A DNA stretch of 64,000 bases, taken from IMG/VR virus record IMGVR_UViG_3300028284_000003, positions 1-64,000 of that record. One strand, given 5' to 3'. The notes under the pieces were generated by a model. The model did not search any database, was not told the DNA's origin, and saw only the letters and a list, made by a program, of their open reading frames with translations. Position 1 is the first letter of the stretch, and every line of letters starts with the position of its first letter. Below, one piece after another: positions 15,741-23,112 of the stretch. A program made the position numbers and the translations under genes. The DNA comes from a virus.

Positions 15741-16139
15741 TTATTGTTTATTTTCTTTTAAATATCTTTTTGTATATTTTTTAGCCAGCTCTACTGCCTC
15801 TAATTCAATTGGATTAGCTGACTTATAAAACTTATATGTTTTTTCTTTTTCTATAATTTCTTCAGTGTCTTGTAAAAAATGAATCCATTCATGAATAGTT
15901 GTATCAATAATATCTTCTACCTTTTCATGGATTAATGGATAGACTGTAATTTCATTATCAGTATAATCATATTCTCCATAGCACCTATTTTGTCTTTTCC
16001 AATCTGTCCAAACTTTTGGTAATTTTTCATTAGACGATAAATTCTTCATGCACCAATTGGCGACATCAAAAACTAAACTCTCAATGTCTTTTCTTCTTTT
16101 CCACCTTAATGAAGTATCTCTATGCCACTCTTTCTGCAT
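15741..16139 (-). CDS. Zincin-like metallopeptidase
   Basis: The 132-residue protein carries IHEWIHFLQ, an HExxH motif, and a downstream NPIELEAVELAKKY in which the Glu after IEL could be the third zinc ligand. This layout is like the phage and IrrE-type minimal zincins. It overlaps the DNA glycosylase gene by 20 nt. The substrate is unknown. Confidence 0.65.
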   Translation of the reverse strand: MQKEWHRDTSLRWKRRKDIESLVFDVANWCMKNLSSNEKLPKVWTDWKRQNRCYGEYDYTDNEITVYPLIHEKVEDIIDTTIHEWIHFLQDTEEIIEKEKTYKFYKSANPIELEAVELAKKYTKRYLKENKQ

Positions 16140-16905
16140 CTAACTTAAATTTAGGATGGTACCATATCATTCTACCATTTTTATCTTTTTCTTTAGCCAT
16201 TTCAGGATTGCCATAACATTTCATAAATTTATCAGTACTTGCTTTAACTCCAAATGGATTATCCCAATCCTTAATACTTCCTCCTCCATTTAAGTATGCT
16301 TCTAGTGGTATTGTATAGCAAAGTTCTGTTATTTCATTAAAATATAGTGATAGTGCTTGTCTTGCTATTAAGAATGGATTTAAATTTGGAATTCTATAAA
16401 TAATTTCAGCTCTTAAATAGTTACCAATACCATTAAAATATTTTTGATTCATTAAAACTTCACAAATTGGCTTGTTAAATGCAGGTTTACCTAAATTATC
16501 TCTGAGATTATCACAAAATTGACCAAACTCAGTAGTTGGATCTGGCCCTCTATCTTCTGACCAATATCTATTTGGCCACCATTTACCAAATCTCCTTACA
16601 TCTACGAATGACAGAGACGTGCCATCATTTGCCTCAAATATTAAATGACTGTGTTTATGTTCTTTCCCTGTTTCAGTTAACCTGAAGTGACCAGACATGC
16701 CCATAGACATTCTGATAGGGTACTGATCCATATATAAAATTAGTTCTTTACCTCTACTCTGTGCAGTTATGCCATAACCGTCTCTTGGCATTATAAGTTT
16801 GTCCCATTTATGAACTAGATTCTTTTTAGGACTTTTAAATGATTTTCCTTTTGCTGATTCGTTAATATAATCTGCAGTAAGTCTAAGTTCGGCTAATTCT
16901 GGCAT
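16120..16905 (-). CDS. Fpg/Nei-family DNA glycosylase, NEIL-like
   Basis: The 261-residue protein follows the Fpg/Nei fold. It starts MPELAEL, so Pro2 is the Schiff-base nucleophile and Glu3 is present. GMSGHFRL and VDVRRFGKW form the intercalating and beta-strand core, and QKYFNGIGNYLRAEIIY is the helix-two-turn-helix. The C-terminus (CYGNPEM, GRMIWYHPKF) lacks the usual four-cysteine zinc finger and resembles the zincless finger of eukaryotic NEIL1 and plant FPG. It should excise oxidised bases from DNA. Confidence 0.85.
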   Translation of the reverse strand: MPELAELRLTADYINESAKGKSFKSPKKNLVHKWDKLIMPRDGYGITAQSRGKELILYMDQYPIRMSMGMSGHFRLTETGKEHKHSHLIFEANDGTSLSFVDVRRFGKWWPNRYWSEDRGPDPTTEFGQFCDNLRDNLGKPAFNKPICEVLMNQKYFNGIGNYLRAEIIYRIPNLNPFLIARQALSLYFNEITELCYTIPLEAYLNGGGSIKDWDNPFGVKASTDKFMKCYGNPEMAKEKDKNGRMIWYHPKFKLDAERVA

Positions 16906-16925
16906 GTGTTTGTTTTAAACTTATA

Positions 16926-17174
16926 TCACCAGGTAAAGAAATGTTTCAACCATGCGAAGAGTCCATTAAGCTGTAAAACTGCAAGATTCCATTGCTTCTT
17001 CTGTGCAGTTTGAACTAATACACATGCAAATCCTAAGATGTATAATGTAGGTTCAACGGTCCACTGTGCTGCAATTAAAAAGCCAGCCCCCATATAACCT
17101 ATTCGAGTTGCAAGCCTTTCTGCAGGTGAAAGGTGTCTATTTGCAACCATTATTTTTAATAGTCTTCTTTTCAT
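16926..17174 (-). CDS. Small two-helix membrane protein
   Basis: The 82-residue protein has a basic N-terminus and two hydrophobic segments (IGYMGAGFLIAAQW and LYILGFACVLV) with an amphipathic aromatic C-terminus. It is the first of several small membrane-protein genes. The function is unknown. Confidence 0.55.
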   Translation of the reverse strand: MKRRLLKIMVANRHLSPAERLATRIGYMGAGFLIAAQWTVEPTLYILGFACVLVQTAQKKQWNLAVLQLNGLFAWLKHFFTW

Positions 17175-17274
17175 TCTTTTCAGATTTGAATGCGTATTTA
17201 TATAGATGCTCTTCTTCTATTGAAATATCTCTAATAAACTTTATCCCTTTTATTTTTATTTTTCTTTTCTTCAT
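17137..17274 (-). CDS. Small basic protein
   Basis: I take the start at MKKRKIKIKG (17274). An upstream in-frame ATG at 17343 would add a methionine-rich leader that overlaps the better-supported gene at 17231-17446. The 45-residue product is lysine-rich at both ends. The function is unknown and expression is only moderately supported. Confidence 0.4.
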   Translation of the reverse strand: MKKRKIKIKGIKFIRDISIEEEHLYKYAFKSEKNEKKTIKNNGCK

Positions 17275-17446
17275 AAGCTGGGAACCTGCCCCAATTACCA
17301 TGGCCATCATAATCAATGTTGTCATTAATTTCATTAGCGCCATTTTCTCTTTCTTGTATCTTGTGTTGAGTGTTTATCATCCTTACTAGGAAAAACATAT
17401 ATGTTCCAAAAATAATAAACCCTACTGTAAATATTACTATCTCCAT
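17231..17446 (-). CDS. Small single-span membrane protein
   Basis: The 71-residue product has one N-terminal helix (MEIVIFTVGFIIFGTYMFFLV) and a charged tail with GHGNWGRFPAYEEK. It sits between two other small membrane-protein genes. The function is unknown. Confidence 0.5.
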   Translation of the reverse strand: MEIVIFTVGFIIFGTYMFFLVRMINTQHKIQERENGANEINDNIDYDGHGNWGRFPAYEEKKNKNKRDKVY

Positions 17447-17449
17447 AAT

Positions 17450-17611
17450 TTATTTCTTAGTGTTAAAAAAATTAGCTAATCCTAATATTGAAGGTACCCA
17501 AATACCAACAAACATACCTTCATCTTTTAAGCCACTAAACCATAATGATACTGAAAACAAAAAGCTTAAAAAAGCTAAGATGATTGGGTAATAAGTTTCT
17601 AAAAATTTCAT
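17450..17611 (-). CDS. Small two-helix membrane protein
   Basis: The 53-residue product starts MKFLETYYPIILAFLSFLF. A second hydrophobic part, GMFVGIWVPSILGLANFF, follows. It is compact and well-formed and is probably inserted in the inner membrane. The function is unknown. Confidence 0.55.
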   Translation of the reverse strand: MKFLETYYPIILAFLSFLFSVSLWFSGLKDEGMFVGIWVPSILGLANFFNTKK

Positions 17612-17655
17612 AATTTTAAATTTAGTTGTTTAATATTTATACTCGATAATATTGG

Positions 17656-17689
17656 AATGTTTAAACTTTAGAGACTTTGTTTAAACATT
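17656..17689. repeat. Perfect inverted repeat between small genes
   Basis: AATGTTTAAAC and its exact complement GTTTAAACATT flank a 12-nt loop. It lies 3 nt beyond the stop of the 17692-17868 gene. A T-rich tract follows only on the plus side, so it may be an operator or a processing hairpin rather than a standard minus-strand terminator. Confidence 0.5.
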
Positions 17690-17691
17690 TT

Positions 17692-17868
17692 TTAACTTGT
17701 GATACCTTTGCCTAAAACAAGAGGAGCATCTTCTCTATTAATATTAATCTTAAAGTGACTATCGAATTCTCTAATAATTAATTTTTTATTCGTGTAGTTT
17801 CTGTATTTTTTCCAAACATAAGCTTGCACCTTGTCATAAAGTTCTGGGTTTTCTTTTTGTATGTCCAT
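17692..17868 (-). CDS. Small hypothetical protein
   Basis: This 58-residue soluble protein (MDIQKENPEL start, VWKKYRNYTNKK, then REDAPLVLGKG) looks like a small nucleic-acid- or protein-binding fold. It is coupled to the zinc-finger protein gene upstream by a 6-nt gap. Confidence 0.5.
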   Translation of the reverse strand: MDIQKENPELYDKVQAYVWKKYRNYTNKKLIIREFDSHFKININREDAPLVLGKGITS

Positions 17869-17874
17869 TTCTAT

Positions 17875-18417
17875 TTATTTATAAATTTTACTATTTCTCC
17901 AATGACGAAACTGTTTTTCTATTTCGTCATCTATTTTTTTATGTTCTATATTTATCTTTGGATTTGTTTCAACTTTAGGCATAAATTCTTTCATTATTCT
18001 CTTAAGTTTTTGATATTGTAGGCTTGAAATTTCAAAATCTTTCTTTGCCTTTTCAAGAGTCGAATCAACTCGATCCCAATCTTCTAACTCTACCCACAGC
18101 ATACACTTTTCACCAACCTTATTAAAATTAGCTTCACTACCTATCTGGGTTAATGAACATCCCTTGTCTATTTTTGTCTTGTATTTTGGCTGTGAGCCGC
18201 TTCTCATACCTCGTAAGGTACCGAAACCTACACGTTGTGATAGTTTATTAATCTTAACTGCATCCTCTTGAGGCATGATTTGGATAGTGTTGCCTGTTTT
18301 GTGATAGACAATATCAACACAACCATATCGTTCTACATCCGAGCAATCAACACAAACTTTATAGCCAAGATCTACTCTGCCTTGTGGTATTTCTTTTTTA
18401 CAACTCTTACAGTTCAT
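17875..18417 (-). CDS. Zinc-finger protein of unknown function
   Basis: The 180-residue protein begins with CKSCKKE and CVDCSDVE, a four-cysteine zinc finger like that of DksA/TraR, followed by a mixed region (QPKYKTKIDKG) and a helical C-terminus. It may bind RNA polymerase or nucleic acid. No family is certain. Confidence 0.6.
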   Translation of the reverse strand: MNCKSCKKEIPQGRVDLGYKVCVDCSDVERYGCVDIVYHKTGNTIQIMPQEDAVKINKLSQRVGFGTLRGMRSGSQPKYKTKIDKGCSLTQIGSEANFNKVGEKCMLWVELEDWDRVDSTLEKAKKDFEISSLQYQKLKRIMKEFMPKVETNPKINIEHKKIDDEIEKQFRHWRNSKIYK

Positions 18418-18418
18418 A

Positions 18419-18676
18419 TTAAAATTTAATTACAATGCCTAAAGTAAAAGCACTTAATCCAACTACTTGTAAAAGTTGATTAGGGCCAATTCCAATTCCA
18501 GGACCTTCAAATTTATGAGAACTATTCATTTCTCTCTGATGTAAAATAAGACCAGTTGTAAACATTCCTAAACCCATACATGTTAAAGCGACTTTATTCT
18601 TTGACGCTTCAGTTCCTTTAGCAAATGTAGGCATTGATAATAAAACTGCAATTGCTATTATAATTATTTTTTTCAT
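18419..18676 (-). CDS. Small exported or membrane protein
   Basis: The 85-residue protein has a signal peptide (MKKIIIIAIAVLLSMPTFAKG) and two further hydrophobic stretches separated by a Gly/Pro-rich linker (GPGIGIGPNQ). It lies behind module copy 2. The function is unknown. Confidence 0.55.
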   Translation of the reverse strand: MKKIIIIAIAVLLSMPTFAKGTEASKNKVALTCMGLGMFTTGLILHQREMNSSHKFEGPGIGIGPNQLLQVVGLSAFTLGIVIKF

Positions 18677-18689
18677 ATTTTAAGCTTTA

Positions 18690-18767
18690 ATTTATAGTAC
18701 TAATATAAACAAAAAAAGCGACCCGTGAAAATCCAGGGCCGCTTTTTTTCAAAAGTTATTAACAATT
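18690..18767 (-). promoter_or_regulatory. Recurrent intergenic module, copy 2
   Basis: The segment contains ATAGTACTAATATAA, GACCCGTGAAAA and AAAGTTATTAACAATTTT in the usual order. Here the middle part is a strong GC-stemmed hairpin (18711-18749). It lies upstream of the 18419-18676 gene. Confidence 0.6.
18711..18749. terminator. Bidirectional hairpin terminator
   Basis: AAAAAAAGCGACCC pairs with GGGCCGCTTTTTTT around an 11-nt loop, with A/T runs on both sides, so it can terminate in either direction. It is embedded in the recurrent module. Confidence 0.75.
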
Positions 18768-18929
18768 TTATTTTTTTTCTAATACTTCGTCGTTGCTTTT
18801 ATTTATTCTATAAGCATTTCTATGTTCACTCCATAAATACCCACACAACGTTCCGCATATGAATGATAATAATATTAATACCTCTAACGTGTATTTTATT
18901 TCTTCAGAAAGTTGCATCGTCTCGAACAT
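18768..18929 (-). CDS. Small single-span membrane protein
   Basis: The 53-residue ORF has a short acidic N-terminus (MFETMQLSEEIK), one helix (TLEVLILLSFICGTLCGYLW) and a charged tail. A GATATATAA box lies 19-27 nt upstream. The function is unknown. Confidence 0.5.
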   Translation of the reverse strand: MFETMQLSEEIKYTLEVLILLSFICGTLCGYLWSEHRNAYRINKSNDEVLEKK

Positions 18930-18947
18930 ATTTTTTAATTTCAAGAG

Positions 18948-18956
18948 TTATATATC
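18948..18956 (-). promoter_or_regulatory. Late-promoter-like box GATATATAA
   Basis: TTATATATC on the plus strand stands 19-27 nt before the ATG at 18929, the same position as in front of the tail genes. Confidence 0.45.
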
Positions 18957-18957
18957 A

Positions 18958-19122
18958 TTACTTATTTTTGTTTTTATTTTTTCTAACTTTTCCTTTCTTT
19001 TTATTTCTTATTGCAATTTTTCTAAGCACTTTAAACTTTCCATGCTTATATAATTCACTAATAGTAGGCCATGCCCATAATAAAATAATTGCAATAATAA
19101 ATATCCAATCTAATAATCTCAT
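18958..19122 (-). CDS. Small membrane protein with basic tail
   Basis: The 54-residue ORF starts MRLLDWIFIIAIILLWAW, then has a strongly basic C-terminus (KKKGKVRKNKNKNK) that should face the cytoplasm. The function is unknown. Confidence 0.5.
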   Translation of the reverse strand: MRLLDWIFIIAIILLWAWPTISELYKHGKFKVLRKIAIRNKKKGKVRKNKNKNK

Positions 19123-19146
19123 AATTTCATAATTTTTAATATTGTT

Positions 19147-19269
19147 GAGGTGTCCTATAACTTGACCGGCAGTCTTGTGAACGAGAAAGGATTCGAACCT
19201 TTGACCGATAGCTTAGAAGGCTATTGCTCTATCCAACTGAGCTACTCGTCCGTGAGTATAGGACACCTC
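19147..19269. repeat. 13-nt inverted repeat enclosing tRNA-Arg
   Basis: GAGGTGTCCTATA at 19147-19159 is the exact reverse complement of TATAGGACACCTC at 19257-19269. The tRNA-Arg gene lies between the two arms, so the transcript can form an outer stem around the tRNA. Confidence 0.75.
19178..19251 (-). tRNA. tRNA-Arg(UCU)
   Basis: The 74-nt cloverleaf has acceptor GGACGAG/CTCGTTC, anticodon loop CTTCTAA and T-loop GGTTCGAATCC. CCA is not encoded. It is enclosed by a perfect 13-bp inverted repeat. AGA is expected to be heavily used in such an AT-rich genome. Confidence 0.92.
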
Positions 19270-19318
19270 GGGGTTTGTGCTTCCTTGGTCTATATTATAT
19301 GAAAGTAAATGATTTTGT

Positions 19319-19864
19319 TTATCTAAATCGATAATAAACTGACAGATTTGTTAAGTTTAATATAGTTTGATAGTTTAATGCAACATCAATCCATTTTCTT
19401 TCAAACATTAAACTAAAGTTCATTCCTACCATGTACATTGTAATACTAACACCTGGTGTATATTGTTGATAATTTACATATCCACGTTGTCTAACAAATT
19501 CGGTATTGCTTTTCTTTAATATGATTCTATTATAACCTCCTCCTGCAAGTGTACTTAAATAAATCTTATTTGTTTTACCTTTATTTAATTTAAACTTTGG
19601 CCCTACAAATAAGTTAACTGAATGAAATGGAAAAGATCTAGAAGTTATTTTGTTTCTCATATCGGCATATGAATATTGTAACTTACTTTCCATATCTGCT
19701 GAATTTTCAAGAAATATTGTATTATTTATTTCTCCTGAGATTCCAATATCAGGTGTACATAGGTTTGAAACGACACCTACTCCTATTCTAAATTCAGCAG
19801 GTTGTGCAATTAATAATGTTTTAATAAAAAAACAAAATACTGTTATAATAGTTTTATAATACAT
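19319..19864 (-). CDS. Exported beta-rich protein, possibly outer-membrane
   Basis: The start is taken at MYYKTII (19864), because an upstream ATG would lie inside the tRNA-Leu gene. The roughly 181-residue protein has a signal peptide ending near LLIAQPAEF and alternating beta-type strands ending in an aromatic (LSVYYRFR). This is consistent with a small outer-membrane beta-barrel. Surface remodelling or superinfection exclusion would fit, but nothing decides. Confidence 0.55.
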   Translation of the reverse strand: MYYKTIITVFCFFIKTLLIAQPAEFRIGVGVVSNLCTPDIGISGEINNTIFLENSADMESKLQYSYADMRNKITSRSFPFHSVNLFVGPKFKLNKGKTNKIYLSTLAGGGYNRIILKKSNTEFVRQRGYVNYQQYTPGVSITMYMVGMNFSLMFERKWIDVALNYQTILNLTNLSVYYRFR

Positions 19865-19875
19865 TTTATTTATAG

Positions 19876-19959
19876 TACCCAGGGCGGGACTTGAACCCGC
19901 ACGAACAAATGTCCACAAGATTTTAAGTCTTGCGTGTCTACCAATTCCACCACCTAGGC
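19876..19959 (-). tRNA. tRNA-Leu(UAA)
   Basis: The 84-nt cloverleaf has a variable arm, anticodon loop CTTAAAA, acceptor GCCTAGG/CCTGGGT with two G-U pairs, and T-loop GGTTCAAGTCC. CCA is not encoded. Confidence 0.9.
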
Positions 19960-20050
19960 ATTTATAATTATATCTATAAATCCCAAAATGTTTTTCTTTT
20001 CTTAGAAAAACTTTCTTTAATTTTTAAGATTATTTTAATTAGCCAATCCC

Positions 20051-20284
20051 TCAACTTTTTCTTTTTGGAGTTCTCTTCTTACCTTTTTTACCTCTATTAA
20101 TTTTATTCTTGTTACTTAAATCCTTATGATAGAGTCTTGTTAATTTCTTTTCAAATTCAGCATCAATGTCATCTCCTTTTTCGAAATGAACTACTTCTTT
20201 CTTTTCATTATAATAAGAAACTATTGAACTTCCCAATAAAGAATTAATAGAATAATATTTAGTTTGTTTTTTCCAGTCTTTCAT
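20051..20284 (-). CDS. Small basic protein
   Basis: The 77-residue protein has a folded-looking N-terminal half and a very basic C-terminus (GKKGKKRTPKRKS), which suggests nucleic-acid binding. Its start shares a base with the stop of the upstream gene. The function is unknown. Confidence 0.55.
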   Translation of the reverse strand: MKDWKKQTKYYSINSLLGSSIVSYYNEKKEVVHFEKGDDIDAEFEKKLTRLYHKDLSNKNKINRGKKGKKRTPKRKS

Positions 20285-20520
20285 TAGTTTAATTTACATA
20301 ATATTCGATCCTTATTTATACAAGGATAATGCCATATCTTTTTTTTGTTTCCATAATATTCAGCTTTAGATATTGTATAAGTTGGATGGTCGTAGTTATA
20401 TGTATCTAACCCAGTTTTTTCATAAGTTAGTTTTGTAACTTCTCCAACCTTTACATCTCCGTCAAAAAATTTAAATTCTAATTTATCTTTTAAATTATAT
20501 TTATGCTTTTTCTTCTTCAT
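20284..20520 (-). CDS. Small hypothetical protein
   Basis: The 78-residue protein has a basic start (MKKKKHKYN) and beta-rich body (YTISKAEYYG). Its layout resembles small SH3-like proteins but no family is certain. It overlaps the gene upstream by 20 nt. Confidence 0.5.
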   Translation of the reverse strand: MKKKKHKYNLKDKLEFKFFDGDVKVGEVTKLTYEKTGLDTYNYDHPTYTISKAEYYGNKKKIWHYPCINKDRILCKLN

Positions 20521-20614
20521 CTTTTATTAATATTTTAGGAACATCTTTCATAAAAGGTCTTTTATAAACTGTTTTACCTCCATCTGGAGATTCGTATATC
20601 CAAGTTTCTTTCAT
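20501..20614 (-). CDS. Small hypothetical protein
   Basis: A 37-residue ORF (MKETWIYESPDGGKTVYKR start) fits neatly between neighbours with short overlaps on both sides. The YESPDGGKTVYKRP segment is typical of short phage-conserved peptides. The function is unknown. Confidence 0.45.
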   Translation of the reverse strand: MKETWIYESPDGGKTVYKRPFMKDVPKILIKDEEEKA

Positions 20615-21165
20615 TTTTTTATTCTTATTGTAATATCATGTGGAGCAGTTTCATCTCCTCCGAAATAAGGGTACAATACATATCTTTTATATTCCATAAA
20701 ACAAGGTCTATTCATTTCTACACATGTTCCATCAACACACATATCGTACTTACTATCTATTATATTCATTGTCATATAAATTGTTTCATTTAAAGGAACA
20801 CAACTTATTTTCTTATAACTAAACTCTCCTAACATTCTACGATATGCAAATATTTCTAAACAATTTAATGCTGGACTCCATCTCCAACCAAATCTAATTG
20901 AACTTGTACTATGATGATCTCCGCAATCACTAACTCCCCATAGTTTATTAATATCCCATTGATTGTTAGGGTCTACTGTTTCATAGACTGCGGAACTGTC
21001 AAAAATAACTTGTAAATTAAATGTGGTATCGTAAGTAGTTTGTCTTGATGTTGTAGAACGATGTTTGCCTTCTTTAATTTTAAAAACTCTAAACCCATTG
21101 TCATCTATTTTCTTACATGAAAATAAAATTAATAATAATGAAAATACGTAAACTAATTGTTTCAC
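20611..21165 (-). CDS. Lipoprotein of unknown function
   Basis: The 184-residue protein has a signal peptide with lipobox LFSC at about 14-17, so it should be lipid-anchored in the envelope. The mature part is beta-rich with several cysteines (CGDHH, CVDGTCVEM). The function is unknown; phage lipoproteins often block superinfection. Confidence 0.6.
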   Translation of the reverse strand: MKQLVYVFSLLLILFSCKKIDDNGFRVFKIKEGKHRSTTSRQTTYDTTFNLQVIFDSSAVYETVDPNNQWDINKLWGVSDCGDHHSTSSIRFGWRWSPALNCLEIFAYRRMLGEFSYKKISCVPLNETIYMTMNIIDSKYDMCVDGTCVEMNRPCFMEYKRYVLYPYFGGDETAPHDITIRIKK

Positions 21166-21824
21166 TTTTTATCTTTTAATAAGTCTTCTCTACCTAATTG
21201 CTTGTATACTTCAAGTCTAGTCTTTTCCATTTTTTCAGCATACCTAGGATCATCCTTTCTGTTAAAAACGACTTGCTGTGTTAATGAACCACTAATCTTT
21301 TTAAGATCCATATTAAGTTCTTTACTAATTTTCTTTAGATCTTTATTGTTATCATAACGTACGCTAACAAAATGAGGACCTGAATCTAGCATTTTACCAG
21401 GAACATATTTATTTTCATAATCAAATCTAACAAACTTATCACCTCTTCTGGTTTTATCATAAGTTATATCTAATATAGTATGTGGATTTGATAGGTGTTC
21501 CTTTGCATTGTCTAAATCATCCATATCTACAGATTCTAATAGATCTTCTCTGTCTAATTGCTTGTATACTTCAAGTCTAGTCTTTTCCATTTTTTCAGCA
21601 TACCTAGGATCATCCTTTCTGTTAAAAACGACTTGCTGTGTTAATGAACCACTAATCTTTTTAAGATCTTTATTTCTTGTTTTAATTAGCCAAGCTGCAA
21701 GATCTTTTATACTTAAATCTTTAAATCTGCCTTCAGCGTCTGGTGCATCACTATGATGAAAATCAGGAGCTCCTTTAGGCTTTTTTTCAACTATGAATTC
21801 TTCAAATAATCTTAAATATTTCAT
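21162..21824 (-). CDS. Capsid-targeting-like protein with internal duplication
   Basis: The 220-residue protein starts MKYLRLFEEFIVE, the shared head-targeting-like leader. Its body contains a 46-residue segment (GSLTQQVVFNRKDDPRYAEKM and flanks) twice, at about 53-98 and 173-216. This segment matches the short DUF3175-like proteins that carry LAAWLIKTR and NQQIVFNR-type motifs. The first copy is preceded by the DLAAWLIKTR part, while the second is not. A packaged internal head protein is inferred. Confidence 0.65.
   Translation of the reverse strand: MKYLRLFEEFIVEKKPKGAPDFHHSDAPDAEGRFKDLSIKDLAAWLIKTRNKDLKKISGSLTQQVVFNRKDDPRYAEKMEKTRLEVYKQLDREDLLESVDMDDLDNAKEHLSNPHTILDITYDKTRRGDKFVRFDYENKYVPGKMLDSGPHFVSVRYDNNKDLKKISKELNMDLKKISGSLTQQVVFNRKDDPRYAEKMEKTRLEVYKQLGREDLLKDKK
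21185..21308. repeat. 124-nt direct repeat, copy A
   Basis: This stretch is identical, apart from about two bases near its left end, to 21545-21668, exactly 360 nt away. It duplicates the KKISGSLTQQ unit within one gene. The near identity at DNA level shows that the duplication is recent. Confidence 0.9.
21545..21668. repeat. 124-nt direct repeat, copy B
   Basis: Second copy of the intragenic repeat at 21185-21308. Confidence 0.9.
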
Positions 21825-22072
21825 AAAATAGTTCTTTGTAACTTTGTTATCCTAATGTCTAATTCTAATAGTTCTCTTTTTGCAGCAAGTTTTTGTAAGT
21901 TTAAGATTATTAATTCTTGTTTTACTGGATCCATTTCAGAGTTAGCCTTAGATTTAGTTTCATCTATTTTTTCTTCAACTTCCTTTAACTTAACTTTAAT
22001 TTCCTTTATTTTAAAGTTTAATTCTGCCTTTTTACCTTCGTTTATCAGATTAAATGATTTTAAATGTTTCAT
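21821..22072 (-). CDS. Small coiled-coil protein with capsid-targeting-like start
   Basis: The 83-residue protein starts MKHLKSFNLINEGKK and continues as one long charged coiled coil. It overlaps both neighbours by 4 nt. It is probably an internal head or scaffold-core protein, by its leader and helical nature. Confidence 0.6.
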   Translation of the reverse strand: MKHLKSFNLINEGKKAELNFKIKEIKVKLKEVEEKIDETKSKANSEMDPVKQELIILNLQKLAAKRELLELDIRITKLQRTIL

Positions 22073-22656
22073 TTTAATTCTACCTTTATTTCTTTGTCTA
22101 ATTTCTTAATTTCCCTTTTATCCTTTTTCTGCATTTTAGAAAGTATAGACTTTATTTCAGAATCTGCTATCTTCATTATCGCCTCAGTTGACTTAGCCCT
22201 AGACTCTAGTTTTACCTTTGATACATATTTCTTTAATGTTTCATTTTCTTCACCAATATCATCCATTGCTCTGATAATATCTCCTTCTTCGTTTTTTAGT
22301 TGATTTTTTTGTAAATCAGTTATTTCCTTTCCTCTATTACTTCTTTCTTTATTTCTTTTAGAAAAACGCGAATCTGAATATCCACTATCTTTATCCTCTA
22401 GTTCATTTTCAAATTCTTCAATCTTATTATCTTTGATATTTAATTTTGCAATTTCTACTCTGACTTTAAATAACCTTTCTGAATAATTTCTTAATGCTCT
22501 TTTTTTCTTAGGATTTAAAAATAAGCCCTTTATGAATGAAAAAATACCTTCACTTAACATTTCCTCAATTTCTTCTTTAGATACTTTTCCTTCTAATATA
22601 GAATAAGTGTCTTCTACTAATTCTTTGTCTTGTATAAATTCTTCGAAAAGCTTCAC
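22069..22656 (-). CDS. Helical protein with capsid-targeting-like start
   Basis: The 195-residue protein starts MKLFEEFIQDKELVE and is highly charged and helical, with a hydrophobic turn (IFSFIKGLFLNPKKKRALRN) at about 37-56. Further copies of the LxE cleavage-type sequence (MLSEGIF) follow. A role as core or internal head protein is inferred. Confidence 0.6.
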   Translation of the reverse strand: MKLFEEFIQDKELVEDTYSILEGKVSKEEIEEMLSEGIFSFIKGLFLNPKKKRALRNYSERLFKVRVEIAKLNIKDNKIEEFENELEDKDSGYSDSRFSKRNKERSNRGKEITDLQKNQLKNEEGDIIRAMDDIGEENETLKKYVSKVKLESRAKSTEAIMKIADSEIKSILSKMQKKDKREIKKLDKEIKVELK

Positions 22657-22660
22657 TATT

Positions 22661-23008
22661 TTAAAATTTTATTTTTAAGGAAAGAGGAGTTGTACCTTTA
22701 ATTAATCTATGATACTCTCCTTTTTTTATTTTAATTATTTTATTTATCTCTAATTTTTGAGGGATTTTATTATCGAATTGAAATTTCCAATTATTTTCAT
22801 TAATAACTTCTATGATTCTTTCTTGAGGATCTTGATGCCATTTAAAAAGATGATCATCTGCAGTTGGATCAAAATGTCTAATAACTGTATTTTTATCTAA
22901 GAATTCTTCTGTAAAAGGCCTACGCTGGTCTTCCAGCATATCAACCATCTTGTTAAATCCATTTTGACCGCATCCGCAGTCACCATTTAATTCTGTAACG
23001 TCTATCAT
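22661..23008 (-). CDS. Small cupin-like protein
   Basis: The 115-residue protein has an N-terminal CGCGQNG and a cupin-like C-terminal half: KWHQDPQERIIEV, IPQKLEINKIIKIKKGEYHRL and LKIKF. Metal-ligand-like His residues occur in KWHQD and YHRL. Cupins of this size are frequent in T4-like phages. The substrate is unknown. Confidence 0.55.
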   Translation of the reverse strand: MIDVTELNGDCGCGQNGFNKMVDMLEDQRRPFTEEFLDKNTVIRHFDPTADDHLFKWHQDPQERIIEVINENNWKFQFDNKIPQKLEINKIIKIKKGEYHRLIKGTTPLSLKIKF

Positions 23009-23112
23009 TTTTTATTTCTATTTCTATTAGCATTTGCTCTTCGCTCGTGAGATATTGCTTTAAAATCTTTTAACATGCTTGAATATTTACTAAGGTCGAT
23101 TTTAATTACCAT
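23005..23112 (-). CDS. Small basic protein
   Basis: A 35-residue ORF starts MVIKIDLSKYSSMLKDFKA and has an Arg/Asn-rich tail. Both ends overlap its neighbours (ATGA at the 3' end). The function is unknown. Confidence 0.4.
   Translation of the reverse strand: MVIKIDLSKYSSMLKDFKAISHERRANANRNRNKK

Noticed and set aside
19865-19918. N-terminal extension of the exported protein (frame reaching into the tRNA-Leu gene)
   Set aside because: The extra 18 codons are the antisense of tRNA-Leu; the signal peptide begins at MYYKTII (19864).
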